From positions 1-13,857 of the forward strand of contig JADKEV010000066.1 in assembly GCA_016717855.1 (NCBI GenBank): a stretch of 13,857 nt of DNA, written 5' to 3'. Of the stretch, positions 1 through 7,403 are shown in pieces. The notes under the pieces are model-generated. The model was not told where the DNA came from. It made no database searches and saw only the letters and a program-made list of their open reading frames with translations. Every line of letters starts with the position of its first letter. Positions within the stretch are counted from its first letter, which is position 1. The position numbers and the translations under genes were made by a program. Origin of the DNA: Betaproteobacteria bacterium (GTDB taxonomy: Bacteria; Pseudomonadota; Gammaproteobacteria; Burkholderiales; Casimicrobiaceae).

Positions 1-590
1 GCGACATCCTCGCGGCGATCTGTGACGGTCTCCAGCAATTCGTAGATCGCCCGGAGCTTGATCACCTGCCGCACGTCGGGCTCGTCGCGGAACAGCTTCG
101 CCATCGCCGCCCGCATCACATGATCGGCCTCGACTCCAGCTTGTCGATTTCCCGGCAGACCTCGCGGATCTTCGGCGTATTGTCCATGTTGGGCAGCAGC
201 GACACGGCTTCTCTCACCTTCTCGCCGCAGGTCACTCAGATCTCGGCCAGGCGCACCGCTTCCGGCGTGATCGTCCGCAGGTCATACAAGTAAATGGACT
301 GCGCGACGTCCTCGGTAAGGTCGAGAATGTCGTCCATCCGCGTGATCAACTGGTGGATATCCTCGCGGTCGATCGGCGTGATGAAGGTCTTGTGCAGCAG
401 TTCGATCACTTCGCGCGCAACCTTGTCGCCGCGCTTTTCGCAGGACTCGATGTTGTAGATCCGGGACTGCCCATCGGCCACGTTCGACATCAGCGCGACC
501 AGTTCGCGGGTGCCGTCCGATGATGTGCCCGGCATGCTGGAGGAACAGGTCGAAGAAGCGGCCCTCTTGGGGCATCAGGCGGCCGAACAT
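1..590 (-). CDS. PhoU-like DUF47-family phosphate transport accessory protein, frame-disrupted and cut by the left edge
   Basis: Joined reading frames give a DUF47/PhoU_div protein, a helical family usually encoded next to a Pit-type phosphate permease and thought to modulate it. The protein opens at 590 with MFGRLMPQEGRFFDLF, a typical start for the family. It continues with GTRELVALM, the DDILDLTEDVAQSIYLY helix, and then VCREIDKLES and ADHVMRAAMAKLFRDEPDV. A longer in-frame ATG at 626 exists, but homology starts at 590. Three lesions are visible. One extra G lies near 517. An in-frame TGA at 236-238 sits just after VRLAEI, where relatives usually have a residue. One G is lost near 131, where GAGTCG-AGGCC should read ESEA. 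The family is about 205-215 residues, so only the last 15-20 are off the window. Any partner permease would lie to the left. Family assignment is firm; whether it is a pseudogene or sequencing error is open. Confidence 0.8.
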
Positions 591-717
591 GGGGGCCTCG
601 GGAAGTGTGCTGCGGTAGGCCAACATTCTAACCGATGCGTCACTGCTTTCTCCTCTTGTGCGGCGCGTCCGAGGGAAAGTGCCTGGAGTGTGCCGCCGAC
701 CGCCGCCGGCAAAGCAG

Positions 718-747
718 TTGAGGCCGATCGTCCGAGTTTGTTATAAT
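718..747 (+). promoter_or_regulatory. sigma70 promoter of the tRNA-Phe gene
   Basis: A perfect -10 box TATAAT lies at 742-747. A -35-like TTGAGG (4 of 6) lies at 718-723 with an 18-nt spacer. A GC-rich stretch (CCGCCG) follows the -10, as in stringently controlled stable-RNA promoters. Transcription should start a few bases before the tRNA 5' end at 759. Confidence 0.7.
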
Positions 748-758
748 CCGCCGCTTGT

Positions 759-834
<76 letters not shown>

Positions 835-851
835 GAGATCACAGACGGTTG

Positions 852-875
852 GCGGATGGCGTCCGCGACCCGTTT
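852..875 (+). terminator. weak candidate terminator after tRNA-Phe
   Basis: A small hairpin GCGGA-TGGCG-TCCGC (852-866) is followed five bases later by TTTT at 872-875. The stem is only 5 bp and the T run is short, so it may be fortuitous. No better candidate is visible between the tRNA and the end of the convergent TPR gene at 955. Confidence 0.25.
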
Positions 876-954
876 TCATTGGTCCCGCCGGCGCCGAGAG
901 CATGCCAGCACTTCTGCAGGGTGGCGGCGCCCATCGTTTGCAGGCGCGTGAAGG

Positions 955-2712
955 TCACTTCCCCAGCGTCGCCAGGTTTTTCTCCACGGTTCGCAGCAGC
1001 CCCTGGTAGGCGGCGGGCGCGACGACGGCGAAGCGGTCGAATATTTCGCGCGCCGCCTCGAACGCCTGGCGCGCGTCGGCCTGCCGGTTTTCGTCGCGGT
1101 GGAGGATGCCGAGGTTGTTCAGCGTGATGGCGAGGTCGGGCAGGTACACATCCTCGCTGCGCCGCGCCAGCACGCGGTAGGCGCGCACGGCCTCTTCGTA
1201 GGCGGCGCGCGCTTCTACCTGTTGCCTGCCGTCGCGGTGCAGCGTGCCCAGGTTGTTGAGCGTCGCGGCAACGGCGGGCAAATACACTTCCGGGTTCTTT
1301 CGGCAAGCGCGCGGCGTATGCGCAGCGCTTCCTCGTAGACTTCTCGCGCATCGTGCCGACGGTCCTCGTCCTGGTGCAGCACGCCCAGGTTGTTGAGGGT
1401 CATCGCCACGTTGGGCAGGTACACGTCGGCGTTCTTCCGCGCGAGGCCGCGGTAGATGCCCAGCGCTTCCTCGTAGGCCGCGCGCGCCGGCCGGATCGTT
1501 ATCGTCGCGCTGCAGCACGCCGAGGTTGTTGAGGGTCATGCCCATGTAGGGCAGATAGGCGTCCGGGTTTTTCTGCGCCATCGTCCGGTAGGTGTCCAGC
1601 GCCTCCTCGTAGGCCTGGCGCGCGTCGCCATTGCGGTTCTCGAGGCGGTGCAGGGCACCCAGGTTGTTGAGGGTCAGCGCGGCGTCCGGCAGATAGGTAT
1701 CGGGGTCCTTCTGCGCCAGCTCGCGACGTATGCGCAACGCTTCCTCATACGCCTCTCGGGCGGCGGCCGGCCGGTTCGACTGCCGGTGCAGGTTTCCCAG
1801 GTTGTTCAGCGTGATCGCGACGTCGGGCAGATACGCTTCCCGCTTCACCAGCGCCAGCGCGCGGCGAATGCGCAGCGCCTCCTCGTAGGCCTGCAGCGAC
1901 TCGGCCTGCCGGTTCTCGACACGATGGAGCACCCCCAGGTTCGTGAGCGTCGCCGCGAGTTCCGGCAAGTGGGCGCCGGGGTCCTTCTGCGCCAGCGCGC
2001 GGCGCAGGCGCAGGGCCTCCTCGTGCGCCTGTCGCGCCTCCGCTCTACGGTTCTCGTCGCCGTGCAGCATGCCCAGGTTGTTGAGGATTCTGGCGATCGC
2101 CGCGTCGTCCCCCGCGGCGCGCGCCAGCGCAAGGGCGCGTTCGTAACCCAGCCGCGCCTCGCGATGGCGGTTCTGCTGCTGATGGAAAATGCCGTGCTGG
2201 AACCAAGCGTCGAACAGGTCGGGTGCGACGCTCACCGCCTCGCCGTAGGCACGGGCGGCGCCGGCGAATTCGTGCCGCAGCGCCAGCAGCTTCCCCCGCA
2301 GCAGCCAGCCGCGCGCGGCGGCCTCGAAGTCCTGCCGGGGCGGCGCGGCGTCGCGCCGCAGTGCGTCCTCGCTCAGCCGCTCCAGCGCCGCATCGGGATA
2401 GCCGTCCCGGTAACGTTGCAGCGCCTCCAGGTAGCTGGTGCCGTCGTCGCCCCAGAGGCCGGCGGCCCGTTGCCGCTCCCATTCGTCGGCTTCGATCCGC
2501 GCTTGGCTGTGCTCCCGCAGCAACCGTTCGTGCTCCCGCGCCAGGGCCGTGCGGCGCACGTCGCCGGCGGCTGGCTGCCCCCGGCAATGAACGTCGATCA
2601 GTTCGCTGCCCTGCGCGAGGTAGTGGTCGGCTGCCTGAACAACAGCCGCCGCCGTCAGGGCCGGGAGGACCCAGAGCGAGGCGCGAACCCGATTGGCGGA
2701 TACCCAGGCCAT
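955..2712 (-). CDS. secreted tetratricopeptide-repeat protein (two compensating frameshifts)
   Basis: A TPR-repeat protein of about 586 residues after repair; its partner or process cannot be named. Residues 1-27 are a signal peptide (basic start, hydrophobic core, VQA|AD site), so it should be periplasmic or exported. From about residue 210 there are eight units with a 46-residue period. Each has a NLGxLH helix start, an AYEEALRIRR-type second helix and a KNPDxYLP link. GGGAG six bases before ATG 2712 sets the start; the open frame reaches further upstream, into the neighbouring gene, without homology. Two bases are missing between about 1478 and 1500 and one near 1297. Between those points the repeat continues in another frame (VYLPNVAMTLNNLGVLH). 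The lesions sum to three bases, so the end stays in frame. It lies 55 nt downstream of the BrkB gene and may share its transcript. Confidence 0.8.
   Translation of the reverse strand: MAWVSANRVRASLWVLPALTAAAVVQAADHYLAQGSELIDVHCRGQPAAGDVRRTALAREHERLLREHSQARIEADEWERQRAAGLWGDDGTSYLEALQRYRDGYPDAALERLSEDALRRDAAPPRQDFEAAARGWLLRGKLLALRHEFAGAARAYGEAVSVAPDLFDAWFQHGIFHQQQNRHREARLGYERALALARAAGDDAAIARILNNLGMLHGDENRRAEARQAHEEALRLRRALAQKDPGAHLPELAATLTNLGVLHRVENRQAESLQAYEEALRIRRALALVKREAYLPDVAITLNNLGNLHRQSNRPAAAREAYEEALRIRRELAQKDPDTYLPDAALTLNNLGALHRLENRNGDARQAYEEALDTYRTMAQKNPDAYLPYMGMTLNNLGVLQRDDNDPAGARGLRGSAGHLPRPRAEERRRVPAQRGDDPQQPGRAAPGRGPSARCARSLRGSAAHTPRACRKNPEVYLPAVAATLNNLGTLHRDGRQQVEARAAYEEAVRAYRVLARRSEDVYLPDLAITLNNLGILHRDENRQADARQAFEAAREIFDRFAVVAPAAYQGLLRTVEKNLATLGK
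981..2085 (-). repeat. eight tandem 138-bp coding repeats (TPR units)
   Basis: The recurring 'aggttgttga'-type block (antisense of the LNNLG codons) returns every 137-138 bp, for example near 1250, 1388, 1526, 1664 and 1802. This corresponds to the 46-residue TPR period. Units are diverged but clearly related. Such arrays can gain or lose units by recombination and are prone to misassembly. Confidence 0.8.
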
Positions 2713-2767
2713 GTTCAGCTCCCGTGGCGCGGCGCCCGGACCGGCGGCGCCGCTGGCAATCGATCCG

Positions 2768-3673
2768 TCATTCGACCGAATGTGTCTGGAAAGGTTGCGG
2801 TGCGGCAGCATCGCCCCGCTCGATGCGTTCGTATTCCGAGATGACCTGCGCGCCGAACAGCAGCAGCGCGGCGGCAACCTCGAGGCTGAGCAGCACGACG
2901 ATCGCGGTCGTCAGCGAACCGTAGACCATGCTCACCTGCGACAGGGTGGAAAAATACCAGAGCAGGACGTGGCGCGTCAGTTCCCACAACAGCGCGGCCG
3001 TCACGCCGCCGATCAACGCGTGCCGCCACTGCGGACGACCGACCGGCATCACCAGGTAGATCGAAGTCAGCACGAATATCTCGCCTGCCACCCCCAGGAG
3101 GTACAGCAGCACCCCCGACACACCGCCCAGCGACCAGTCCCGCCCGAACAACTCGACGGACTCCCCCCCCATCGTTTGCAGGCTGCCGGCGACCAGCGTC
3201 ACCAGCAACAAGCCGACGCCCAGGGACAGGATGTAGAGATACGGCAGCAACGCGGAGACCAGGAAGCGCCGCCGCCGGATCGCGACGCGATGCACGAAAA
3301 TCACCGACATCGCGTTCTCGAGCACGGTGAAGGCGAGCGAGCTGAAGAACAGCATCGTCGCCAGCAGCACCCAACCCGCGACCTCGCGATGTTCCAGGAA
3401 GGCCGCGAGTTCGCCGACGATCGCCTTCGACTGCCCAGGGACCAGCCAGCCGAGGTAGCGGCCGATGGTGCGCAGCAGTTCGTGCTGATCGATGATGTGG
3501 GAAAGCGTGATCACGGCCAGGATCAGCAACGGCACGATCGATAACAGAGCGTAGTAAGCCACGGCACCCGCGAGCAGCATGCCCTGATTGGCGCGAAAGC
3601 CGCGCAGCACGGACCACGCAAAGCCGGCCGGATTTTTTAGAACCTGCTGCGCGGGTGCGCTGAGTATCCGCAT
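2768..3673 (-). CDS. YihY/virulence factor BrkB family integral membrane protein
   Basis: An intact 301-residue protein of the YihY/BrkB family (UPF0761, historically mislabelled ribonuclease BN). Six hydrophobic segments lie near residues 32-58, 98-118, 137-163, 184-208, 218-240 and 253-276. Family hallmarks include GAVAYYALLSIVPLL in the first helix and VYGSLTTAIVVLL in the last. The length is normal for the family, whose molecular role is poorly defined; transport or envelope functions have been proposed. The start at 3673 lacks a clear Shine-Dalgarno sequence (GGAA lies about 12 bases upstream), but no other in-frame start fits the homology. A possible -10 (TATACT on this strand, 3782-3787) lies about 100 nt upstream without a good -35. 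The TPR gene follows 55 nt downstream on the same strand. Confidence 0.92.
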   Translation of the reverse strand: MRILSAPAQQVLKNPAGFAWSVLRGFRANQGMLLAGAVAYYALLSIVPLLILAVITLSHIIDQHELLRTIGRYLGWLVPGQSKAIVGELAAFLEHREVAGWVLLATMLFFSSLAFTVLENAMSVIFVHRVAIRRRRFLVSALLPYLYILSLGVGLLLVTLVAGSLQTMGGESVELFGRDWSLGGVSGVLLYLLGVAGEIFVLTSIYLVMPVGRPQWRHALIGGVTAALLWELTRHVLLWYFSTLSQVSMVYGSLTTAIVVLLSLEVAAALLLFGAQVISEYERIERGDAAAPQPFQTHSVE

Positions 3674-4027
3674 GAGGGGAAGGTTTCCTTGTAATGCTTG
3701 GGCTTGGTTGGCTCCCCGACGTGCGAGCCGCGAGCCGCACTCATGCGTGCAGCGACTTCGCGGCGTTCACGGCCGTCCACAAGTATAGCCCTCGCCAGGC
3801 CGACAGCGTCGCCGGCGCCCGACACATCCCCCGTCCCTGCGCCTGCACCTTGGTCGTGCAGGAACTTCTGCCGGATCGCCCGGTCGCTAAGTTGGTAGTT
3901 GGGTCACGCGCCGGGTCCGTGTGCCTGATGACCAGACTTCGCTTCAGTTGACTCCGTTGCGTCACATGCGACTGCCACACTCCAGGCAGCAGCTTCTGCA
4001 ATCCGCTTCATGCAAGGAGAATTGCCC
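3674..4027. other. 354-nt divergent intergenic region without a supported gene
   Basis: This separates the BrkB gene (-) from the small membrane protein gene (+). Short open frames occur on both strands, but none shows a recognisable protein or a good ribosome site. It holds a perfect 7-bp hairpin, CCTGCAC (3842-3848) with GTGCAGG (3856-3862), and a minus-strand TATACT at 3782-3787. No convincing plus-strand promoter is seen; TTGACT at 3948-3953 has no matching -10. Confidence 0.6.
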
Positions 4028-4492
4028 ATGGAAACACCGAATGAACTCCCATTGCCTCTTTCGTCCGCCCCGATCGAGGCGGTGCATCCTGAATCGGTCG
4101 AGAGTCTGGTGCGGAATGAAACGATAGTCCCCGCCATCGTCGCGCGCGCATTCACCGCGGCCGGTGTTGGACTGCGCGCCCGCGTGCTGAGCCGGTTGCT
4201 GCCTTCGGTCGGACCGCTGGCGCTGTCGGTGCTCGCTGGCGGGGCGTTCGCCAAGTATGTCCAGCAGGCGCGGTGGTCGGCATTGTCGGTGTCCTTTTCC
4301 GACGCCGCGCGTGTGACCACCACGCAGATCTACGAACTGGCGACCTACGTGCAGCAAAGCAACCCGGAAGTCGCGCGGCAGATCCTGAGCGTACTTTCGC
4401 GCGACGTGTCGACGATGACGGCGCTCGGCGCGACACTGGGCGCGATCATGCTGAGCTATCTGTCGGGCAAGACGGCGCGGGCGGGGGAGTAA
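4028..4492 (+). CDS. small hypothetical protein with two hydrophobic segments
   Basis: I do not recognise this 154-residue protein. AGGAG (4015-4019) lies about eight bases before ATG 4028, so that start is preferred over the in-frame ATG at 4010, which precedes the ribosome site. The N-terminal 30 residues are acidic and proline-rich. Residues 31-57 look amphipathic (NETIVPAIVARAF, then arginine-rich). A hydrophobic stretch covers about 58-76 (PSVGPLALSVLAGGAFA). A polar middle follows, and a second hydrophobic stretch covers about 130-147 (TALGATLGAIMLSYLSG) close to a basic tail. No signal peptidase site or catalytic motif is visible. It is transcribed divergently from the BrkB gene and convergently with the dehydratase gene, and its stop is 11 nt before a hairpin/REP element. 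It may be a small inner-membrane protein; function unknown. Confidence 0.75.
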   Translation: METPNELPLPLSSAPIEAVHPESVESLVRNETIVPAIVARAFTAAGVGLRARVLSRLLPSVGPLALSVLAGGAFAKYVQQARWSALSVSFSDAARVTTTQIYELATYVQQSNPEVARQILSVLSRDVSTMTALGATLGAIMLSYLSGKTARAGE

Positions 4493-4503
4493 CCATCATC
4501 TCC

Positions 4504-4522
4504 CTTCTCCCTCGGGGAGAAG
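4504..4522. repeat. hairpin after the small membrane protein gene
   Basis: A perfect 8-bp stem, CTTCTCCC (4504-4511) with GGGAGAAG (4515-4522), leaves a TCG loop. It begins 12 nt after the stop at 4492. There is no T tract, so it is not a classical intrinsic terminator, but it may stall or protect transcripts. It forms the left edge of the symmetric element ending at 4691. Confidence 0.6.
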
Positions 4523-4528
4523 TCGACC

Positions 4529-4559
4529 GTAGGATGGGTGGAGCGCAGCGATACCCATC
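4529..4559 (+). repeat. REP element, copy 1
   Basis: GTAG (4529-4532) heads an imperfect palindrome with arms GATGGGT (4533-4539) and ACCCATC (4553-4559) around GAGCGCAGCG. A GTAG head plus hairpin is the form of REP sequences mobilised by RAYT (Y1-type) transposases. Bases 4531-4559 are repeated exactly, inverted, at 4641-4669, and with two mismatches at 8502-8530. Confidence 0.75.
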
Positions 4560-4640
4560 TGGTGGAAACGCACGTTGGAATATCTGACGCCGGGAAATTC
4601 CGCCTCGGCGACACCCGGTCTTTCCTCTTCGACTTGCCAT

Positions 4641-4671
4641 GATGGGTATCGCTGCGCTCCACCCATCCTGC
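4641..4671 (-). repeat. REP element, copy 2 (inverted partner of copy 1)
   Basis: Bases 4641-4669 are the exact reverse complement of 4531-4559 (29 of 29). The head reads GCAG instead of GTAG on this strand. With copy 1 it makes an inverted pair (BIME/REPIN-like) with an 81-nt spacer. The spacer carries no gene that I can support. Confidence 0.75.
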
Positions 4672-4674
4672 GAA

Positions 4675-4691
4675 CTCTCCCTAAGGGAGAG
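4675..4691. repeat. hairpin after the dehydratase gene
   Basis: A perfect 7-bp stem, CTCTCCC (4675-4681) with GGGAGAG (4685-4691), leaves a TAA loop. It lies nine bases past the stop codon of the minus-strand dehydratase gene and mirrors the 4504-4522 hairpin. No T tract is present. It could serve as a transcript end for the minus-strand operon. Confidence 0.6.
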
Positions 4692-4700
4692 GGAAGTGAG

Positions 4701-6419
4701 TCAAGCCACCGGCGCGACCTCTTCGACCTTTGCCGGCGTCATGAAGTCGAAATCGCATCCGGCGTCGGCCTGCAGCACATGTCCTAAATAGAGGCGGCGG
4801 TAGCCCGACACGTCCGCCCCCGCGACCGGCGGCGCGAGCTGCGCGCGGCGCCGTTCCAGTTCCTCCGGCGCCACCAGCAATTCCAGTGCGCGTGCGGGCA
4901 CGTCGAGCCGGATCATGTCGCCGGTTTGCACCAGCGCCAGCGGCCCGCCCATCGCCGCCTCGGGCACGACGTGCAGGACGATGGCGCCGAACGCGGTGCC
5001 GCTCATCCGCGCGTCGGAAATGCGCACCATGTCCTTGACGCCTTGCGCGCCCAGTTTCTTGGGGATCGGCAGGTAGCCCGCCTCGGGCATCCCCGGTGCG
5101 CCTTTCGGGCCCGCGTTGCGCAGGACGAGCACGTCATCCTTCGTCACGTCCAGGTCCGGCGCATCGACGCGCGCGGCGAGGTCCGCCAGCGAGTCGAAGA
5201 CGACGGCGCGGCCGGTGTGCCGCAGCAACGCGGGCGTGGCCGACGAATGCTTGATCACCGCCCCGCCGGGCGCCAGGTTGCCGCGCAGCACCGCGATGCC
5301 GCCGCTGGGATAGATCGGGTTGCCCAGCGGGCGCACAACATCCTGCTTCGGAAAGACTTCGGCCGCGGCGATGTTCTCGCCCAGCGTCCTGCCCGACACC
5401 GTCGGCACGTCGAGATGCAGCAACGGCCGCAATTCGCGCAGCACCGCGTTCAGGCCGCCCGCCTCGTGCAGATGCTCCATGTAGTGCTGGCCCGACGGCT
5501 TCAGGTCGACCAGCACCGGCACCTTGCGCCCGAGCGCGTCGAACCCGTCGAGATCGATCCGCACGCCGCGCCGCGCGGCGATCGCCGTCAGGTGAATCAG
5601 CGCGTTGGTCGAGCCGCCGATCGCGTGCAGCACGACCAGCGCGTTGGTGAACGCCTTGGCGCTCATGATCGCGTCGGGGCGCACCTCGTTCTTCACCATC
5701 GCCACCGCGGTCGACCCGGTCGCCTCGGCCAGCCGGAAGCGCTCCGAATGCACGGCGGGAATCGCCGCCGCATCGGGCAGGCTCATGCCCAGCACTTCGG
5801 TGATGCAGGCCATCGTGCTCGCGGTGCCCATCACCATGCACGTGCCGGCGGTCGGAGCGAGGCGCGAATTGACCGCGTCGATTTCCTGCTGGTCGATGTC
5901 GCCCGCGCGAAAGCGCGCCCAGAAGCGGCGACAGTCGGTGCACGCGCCCAGGCGTTCGCCGTGGTGCGTGCGCGTGAGCATCGGCCCGGTCGGGATGACG
6001 ATCGCCGGCACGTTCGCCGACGCCGCCGCCATCAGCTGCGCGGGTATCGTCTTGTCGCAGCCGCCGATCAGCACCACCGCATCGACCGGCTGCGCGCGGA
6101 TCATCTCCTCGGTGTCCAGCGCCATCAGGTTGCGCTGATACATGCTGGTCGGATACGCGAACGACTCGTGGATCGAGATCGTCGGGAACTCCATGGGCAG
6201 GCCGCCCGCCAGCATCACGCCGCGCTTCACCGCGGCGATGAGCTGCGGCACGGTCGCATGGCAGGGATTGAAGTCGCTGTAGGTGTTGGTGATGCCGACG
6301 ATCGGACGCGCCAGCGCGTCGTCCGAATAACCCATCGCCTTGATGAAGGCCTTGCGCAGGAACAGCGAGAACGCGTCGTCGCCGTAGCTGGTGAGCCCGC
6401 GACGGATGCCGCTGCTCAT
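4701..6419 (-). CDS. IlvD/Edd family sugar-acid dehydratase (aldonate dehydratase type)
   Basis: An intact 572-residue Fe-S dehydratase of the IlvD/Edd family, which removes water from 2,3-dihydroxy acids to give 2-keto-3-deoxy acids. Likely cluster ligands are C53 (FNPCHATV), C121 (GGCDK) and C194 (GTCMVMG). E85, D122 and K123 fit the metal site with its modified lysine, and S473 (ARMSGTAFG) fits the catalytic serine. As I recall the L-arabinonate dehydratase structure (C59, E91, C127, D128, K129, C200), every site but the serine (about seven) is offset by exactly six. This favours a pentonate- or hexonate-type enzyme over biosynthetic dihydroxy-acid dehydratase; the exact substrate is not readable. 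The start at 6419 overlaps the upstream lyase stop as ATGA, so translation should be coupled. Open frame further upstream only shadows the lyase gene. Confidence 0.9.
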   Translation of the reverse strand: MSSGIRRGLTSYGDDAFSLFLRKAFIKAMGYSDDALARPIVGITNTYSDFNPCHATVPQLIAAVKRGVMLAGGLPMEFPTISIHESFAYPTSMYQRNLMALDTEEMIRAQPVDAVVLIGGCDKTIPAQLMAAASANVPAIVIPTGPMLTRTHHGERLGACTDCRRFWARFRAGDIDQQEIDAVNSRLAPTAGTCMVMGTASTMACITEVLGMSLPDAAAIPAVHSERFRLAEATGSTAVAMVKNEVRPDAIMSAKAFTNALVVLHAIGGSTNALIHLTAIAARRGVRIDLDGFDALGRKVPVLVDLKPSGQHYMEHLHEAGGLNAVLRELRPLLHLDVPTVSGRTLGENIAAAEVFPKQDVVRPLGNPIYPSGGIAVLRGNLAPGGAVIKHSSATPALLRHTGRAVVFDSLADLAARVDAPDLDVTKDDVLVLRNAGPKGAPGMPEAGYLPIPKKLGAQGVKDMVRISDARMSGTAFGAIVLHVVPEAAMGGPLALVQTGDMIRLDVPARALELLVAPEELERRRAQLAPPVAGADVSGYRRLYLGHVLQADAGCDFDFMTPAKVEEVAPVA

Positions 6420-7342
6420 GCCGTCGCAGCCGTCGCGTCCAATTCGAAACCAAGTGCCTCGACGGCGCCGAACAACTGGTCTTGCGCCTCGCGCGTCAGG
6501 GCAGTCAGCGGCGGGCGCACGACGTTCCAGCCGGCGGCGCCCTGCAACCGCGCCAGGATCGCCTTGTTGGCCGGCACCAGCGGATACCTCTGCACCGCCG
6601 CGCGCAACGCGGTGAGCCGCTGCTGCTTCGCATCGGCGTCCGGTCCGGTCCAGTTGTCGATCAGTTCCCGCATCGCCCCGACGTTGATGTTCGCGGTCGC
6701 CGAGATGCAACCCGTGCCGCCGTTGCGCAGGCCGTCGAGCAGGAAGGTCTCGCTGCCGGGAAAGACCTCGAATCCGGGAAACTCCCGCAGCATCGCCGCG
6801 GTGTTCTTCCAGTCGCCGGAACTGTCCTTGACCCCGACGACGGTTCCCGGAAAGTCCTTGAGCAGGCGCGCGATCAACGCCAGCGAAAAACCGACGCTGG
6901 CCATCGGCGGGATGTGATACAGGTACACGCGCAGCCGCCGGTCGCCGACGCGCTGGATCAGCTCGGCAATGCCCGCGTAGAGCCCGTCGTCGCTGACGCC
7001 CTTGTAGTAGAACGGCGGCAGCAGCAGCACGCCCATGCAGCCCTGCCCGACCGCGTGCCGCGTCAACGCCACGGTATCGGGCAACGCGCAGCAGCCGGTG
7101 CCTGGCATCAGCAACGCGGGGCTGATTCCGGCGGCGATCAACTGCTCGAGCGCTTCGGTGCGCTCGCCGGCGGACAGCGAATTCGCTTCGCTGGTCGTAC
7201 CGAACACCGCAAGCCCGTTGGCGCCTTCATTGAGGAGCCACTTGCAGTGCGCGACGAAGAGCTTGCTGTCGACGGACAGGTCGGCCTGAAAAGGCGTGCA
7301 GGCGGGGACGAAAACACCGCGCGGCGATGGCTTGGCAGTCAT
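6416..7342 (-). CDS. dihydrodipicolinate synthase (DapA/NanA) family aldolase or dehydratase
   Basis: An intact 308-residue class I lyase of the DHDPS/N-acetylneuraminate lyase superfamily, whose members form a Schiff base on a lysine. The GTTSE motif (48-52), Y142 (LYHIPP) and K172 (VVGVKDSSGD) are the substrate-carboxylate loop, the catalytic tyrosine and the Schiff-base lysine. Coupling to an IlvD/Edd dehydratase suggests a 2-keto-3-deoxy sugar acid as substrate. It would either be split to pyruvate plus an aldehyde, or dehydrated as in the 2-keto-3-deoxyarabonate route to 2-oxoglutarate semialdehyde. Lysine biosynthesis is unlikely in this context. ATG 7342 is preceded by AGGAG with a nine-base gap. 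A perfect TATAAT 30 bases upstream gives a short leader, so this is the first gene of the minus-strand pair. Confidence 0.88.
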   Translation of the reverse strand: MTAKPSPRGVFVPACTPFQADLSVDSKLFVAHCKWLLNEGANGLAVFGTTSEANSLSAGERTEALEQLIAAGISPALLMPGTGCCALPDTVALTRHAVGQGCMGVLLLPPFYYKGVSDDGLYAGIAELIQRVGDRRLRVYLYHIPPMASVGFSLALIARLLKDFPGTVVGVKDSSGDWKNTAAMLREFPGFEVFPGSETFLLDGLRNGGTGCISATANINVGAMRELIDNWTGPDADAKQQRLTALRAAVQRYPLVPANKAILARLQGAAGWNVVRPPLTALTREAQDQLFGAVEALGFELDATAATA

Positions 7343-7371
7343 GGGGATTTGCTCCTGAAATGCGAGCGCCC

Positions 7372-7400
7372 ATTATAGGGGACGGACCGTGTTTCCTCCA
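7372..7400 (-). promoter_or_regulatory. promoter of the lyase-dehydratase operon
   Basis: On the minus strand the -10 is a perfect TATAAT (7377 to 7372). A weak -35, TGGAGG (7400 to 7395), lies 17 nt upstream. Transcription would start near 7365 and give a leader of about 23 nt. A weak -35 with a perfect -10 is compatible with activator control. Confidence 0.6.
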
Positions 7401-7403
7401 GCC

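Noticed and set aside
600..660. A minus-strand GTG start with AGAGGAG ahead of the DUF47 gene
   Set aside because: The ribosome-site-like sequence is good, but the frame differs from MFGRLMP and encodes nothing recognisable. The family start at 590 is better supported.
1648..2844. A 398-codon plus-strand open frame opposite the TPR gene
   Set aside because: It mirrors the 138-bp repeats of the TPR gene (recurring QVVEGQR/QVVQRDR-like runs) and has no recognisable domain; it is a shadow of the repeat coding strand.
2715..3740. A 341-codon minus-strand frame overlapping the YihY/BrkB gene
   Set aside because: Same strand but another frame; it has no membrane helices and arginine/alanine-rich low-complexity content, while the 301-residue frame is a clear family member.
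4926..6917. A 663-codon open frame on the plus strand opposite the dehydratase and lyase genes
   Set aside because: It is rich in Arg, His and Ala, matches no family, and lies fully antisense to two intact, well-conserved genes. Long antisense frames are expected in such GC-rich codon use.
6416..7342. Lysine-pathway DapA
   Set aside because: Schiff-base lysine and tyrosine are present, but the YHIPP segment and the coupling to an IlvD/Edd dehydratase indicate a sugar-acid enzyme.
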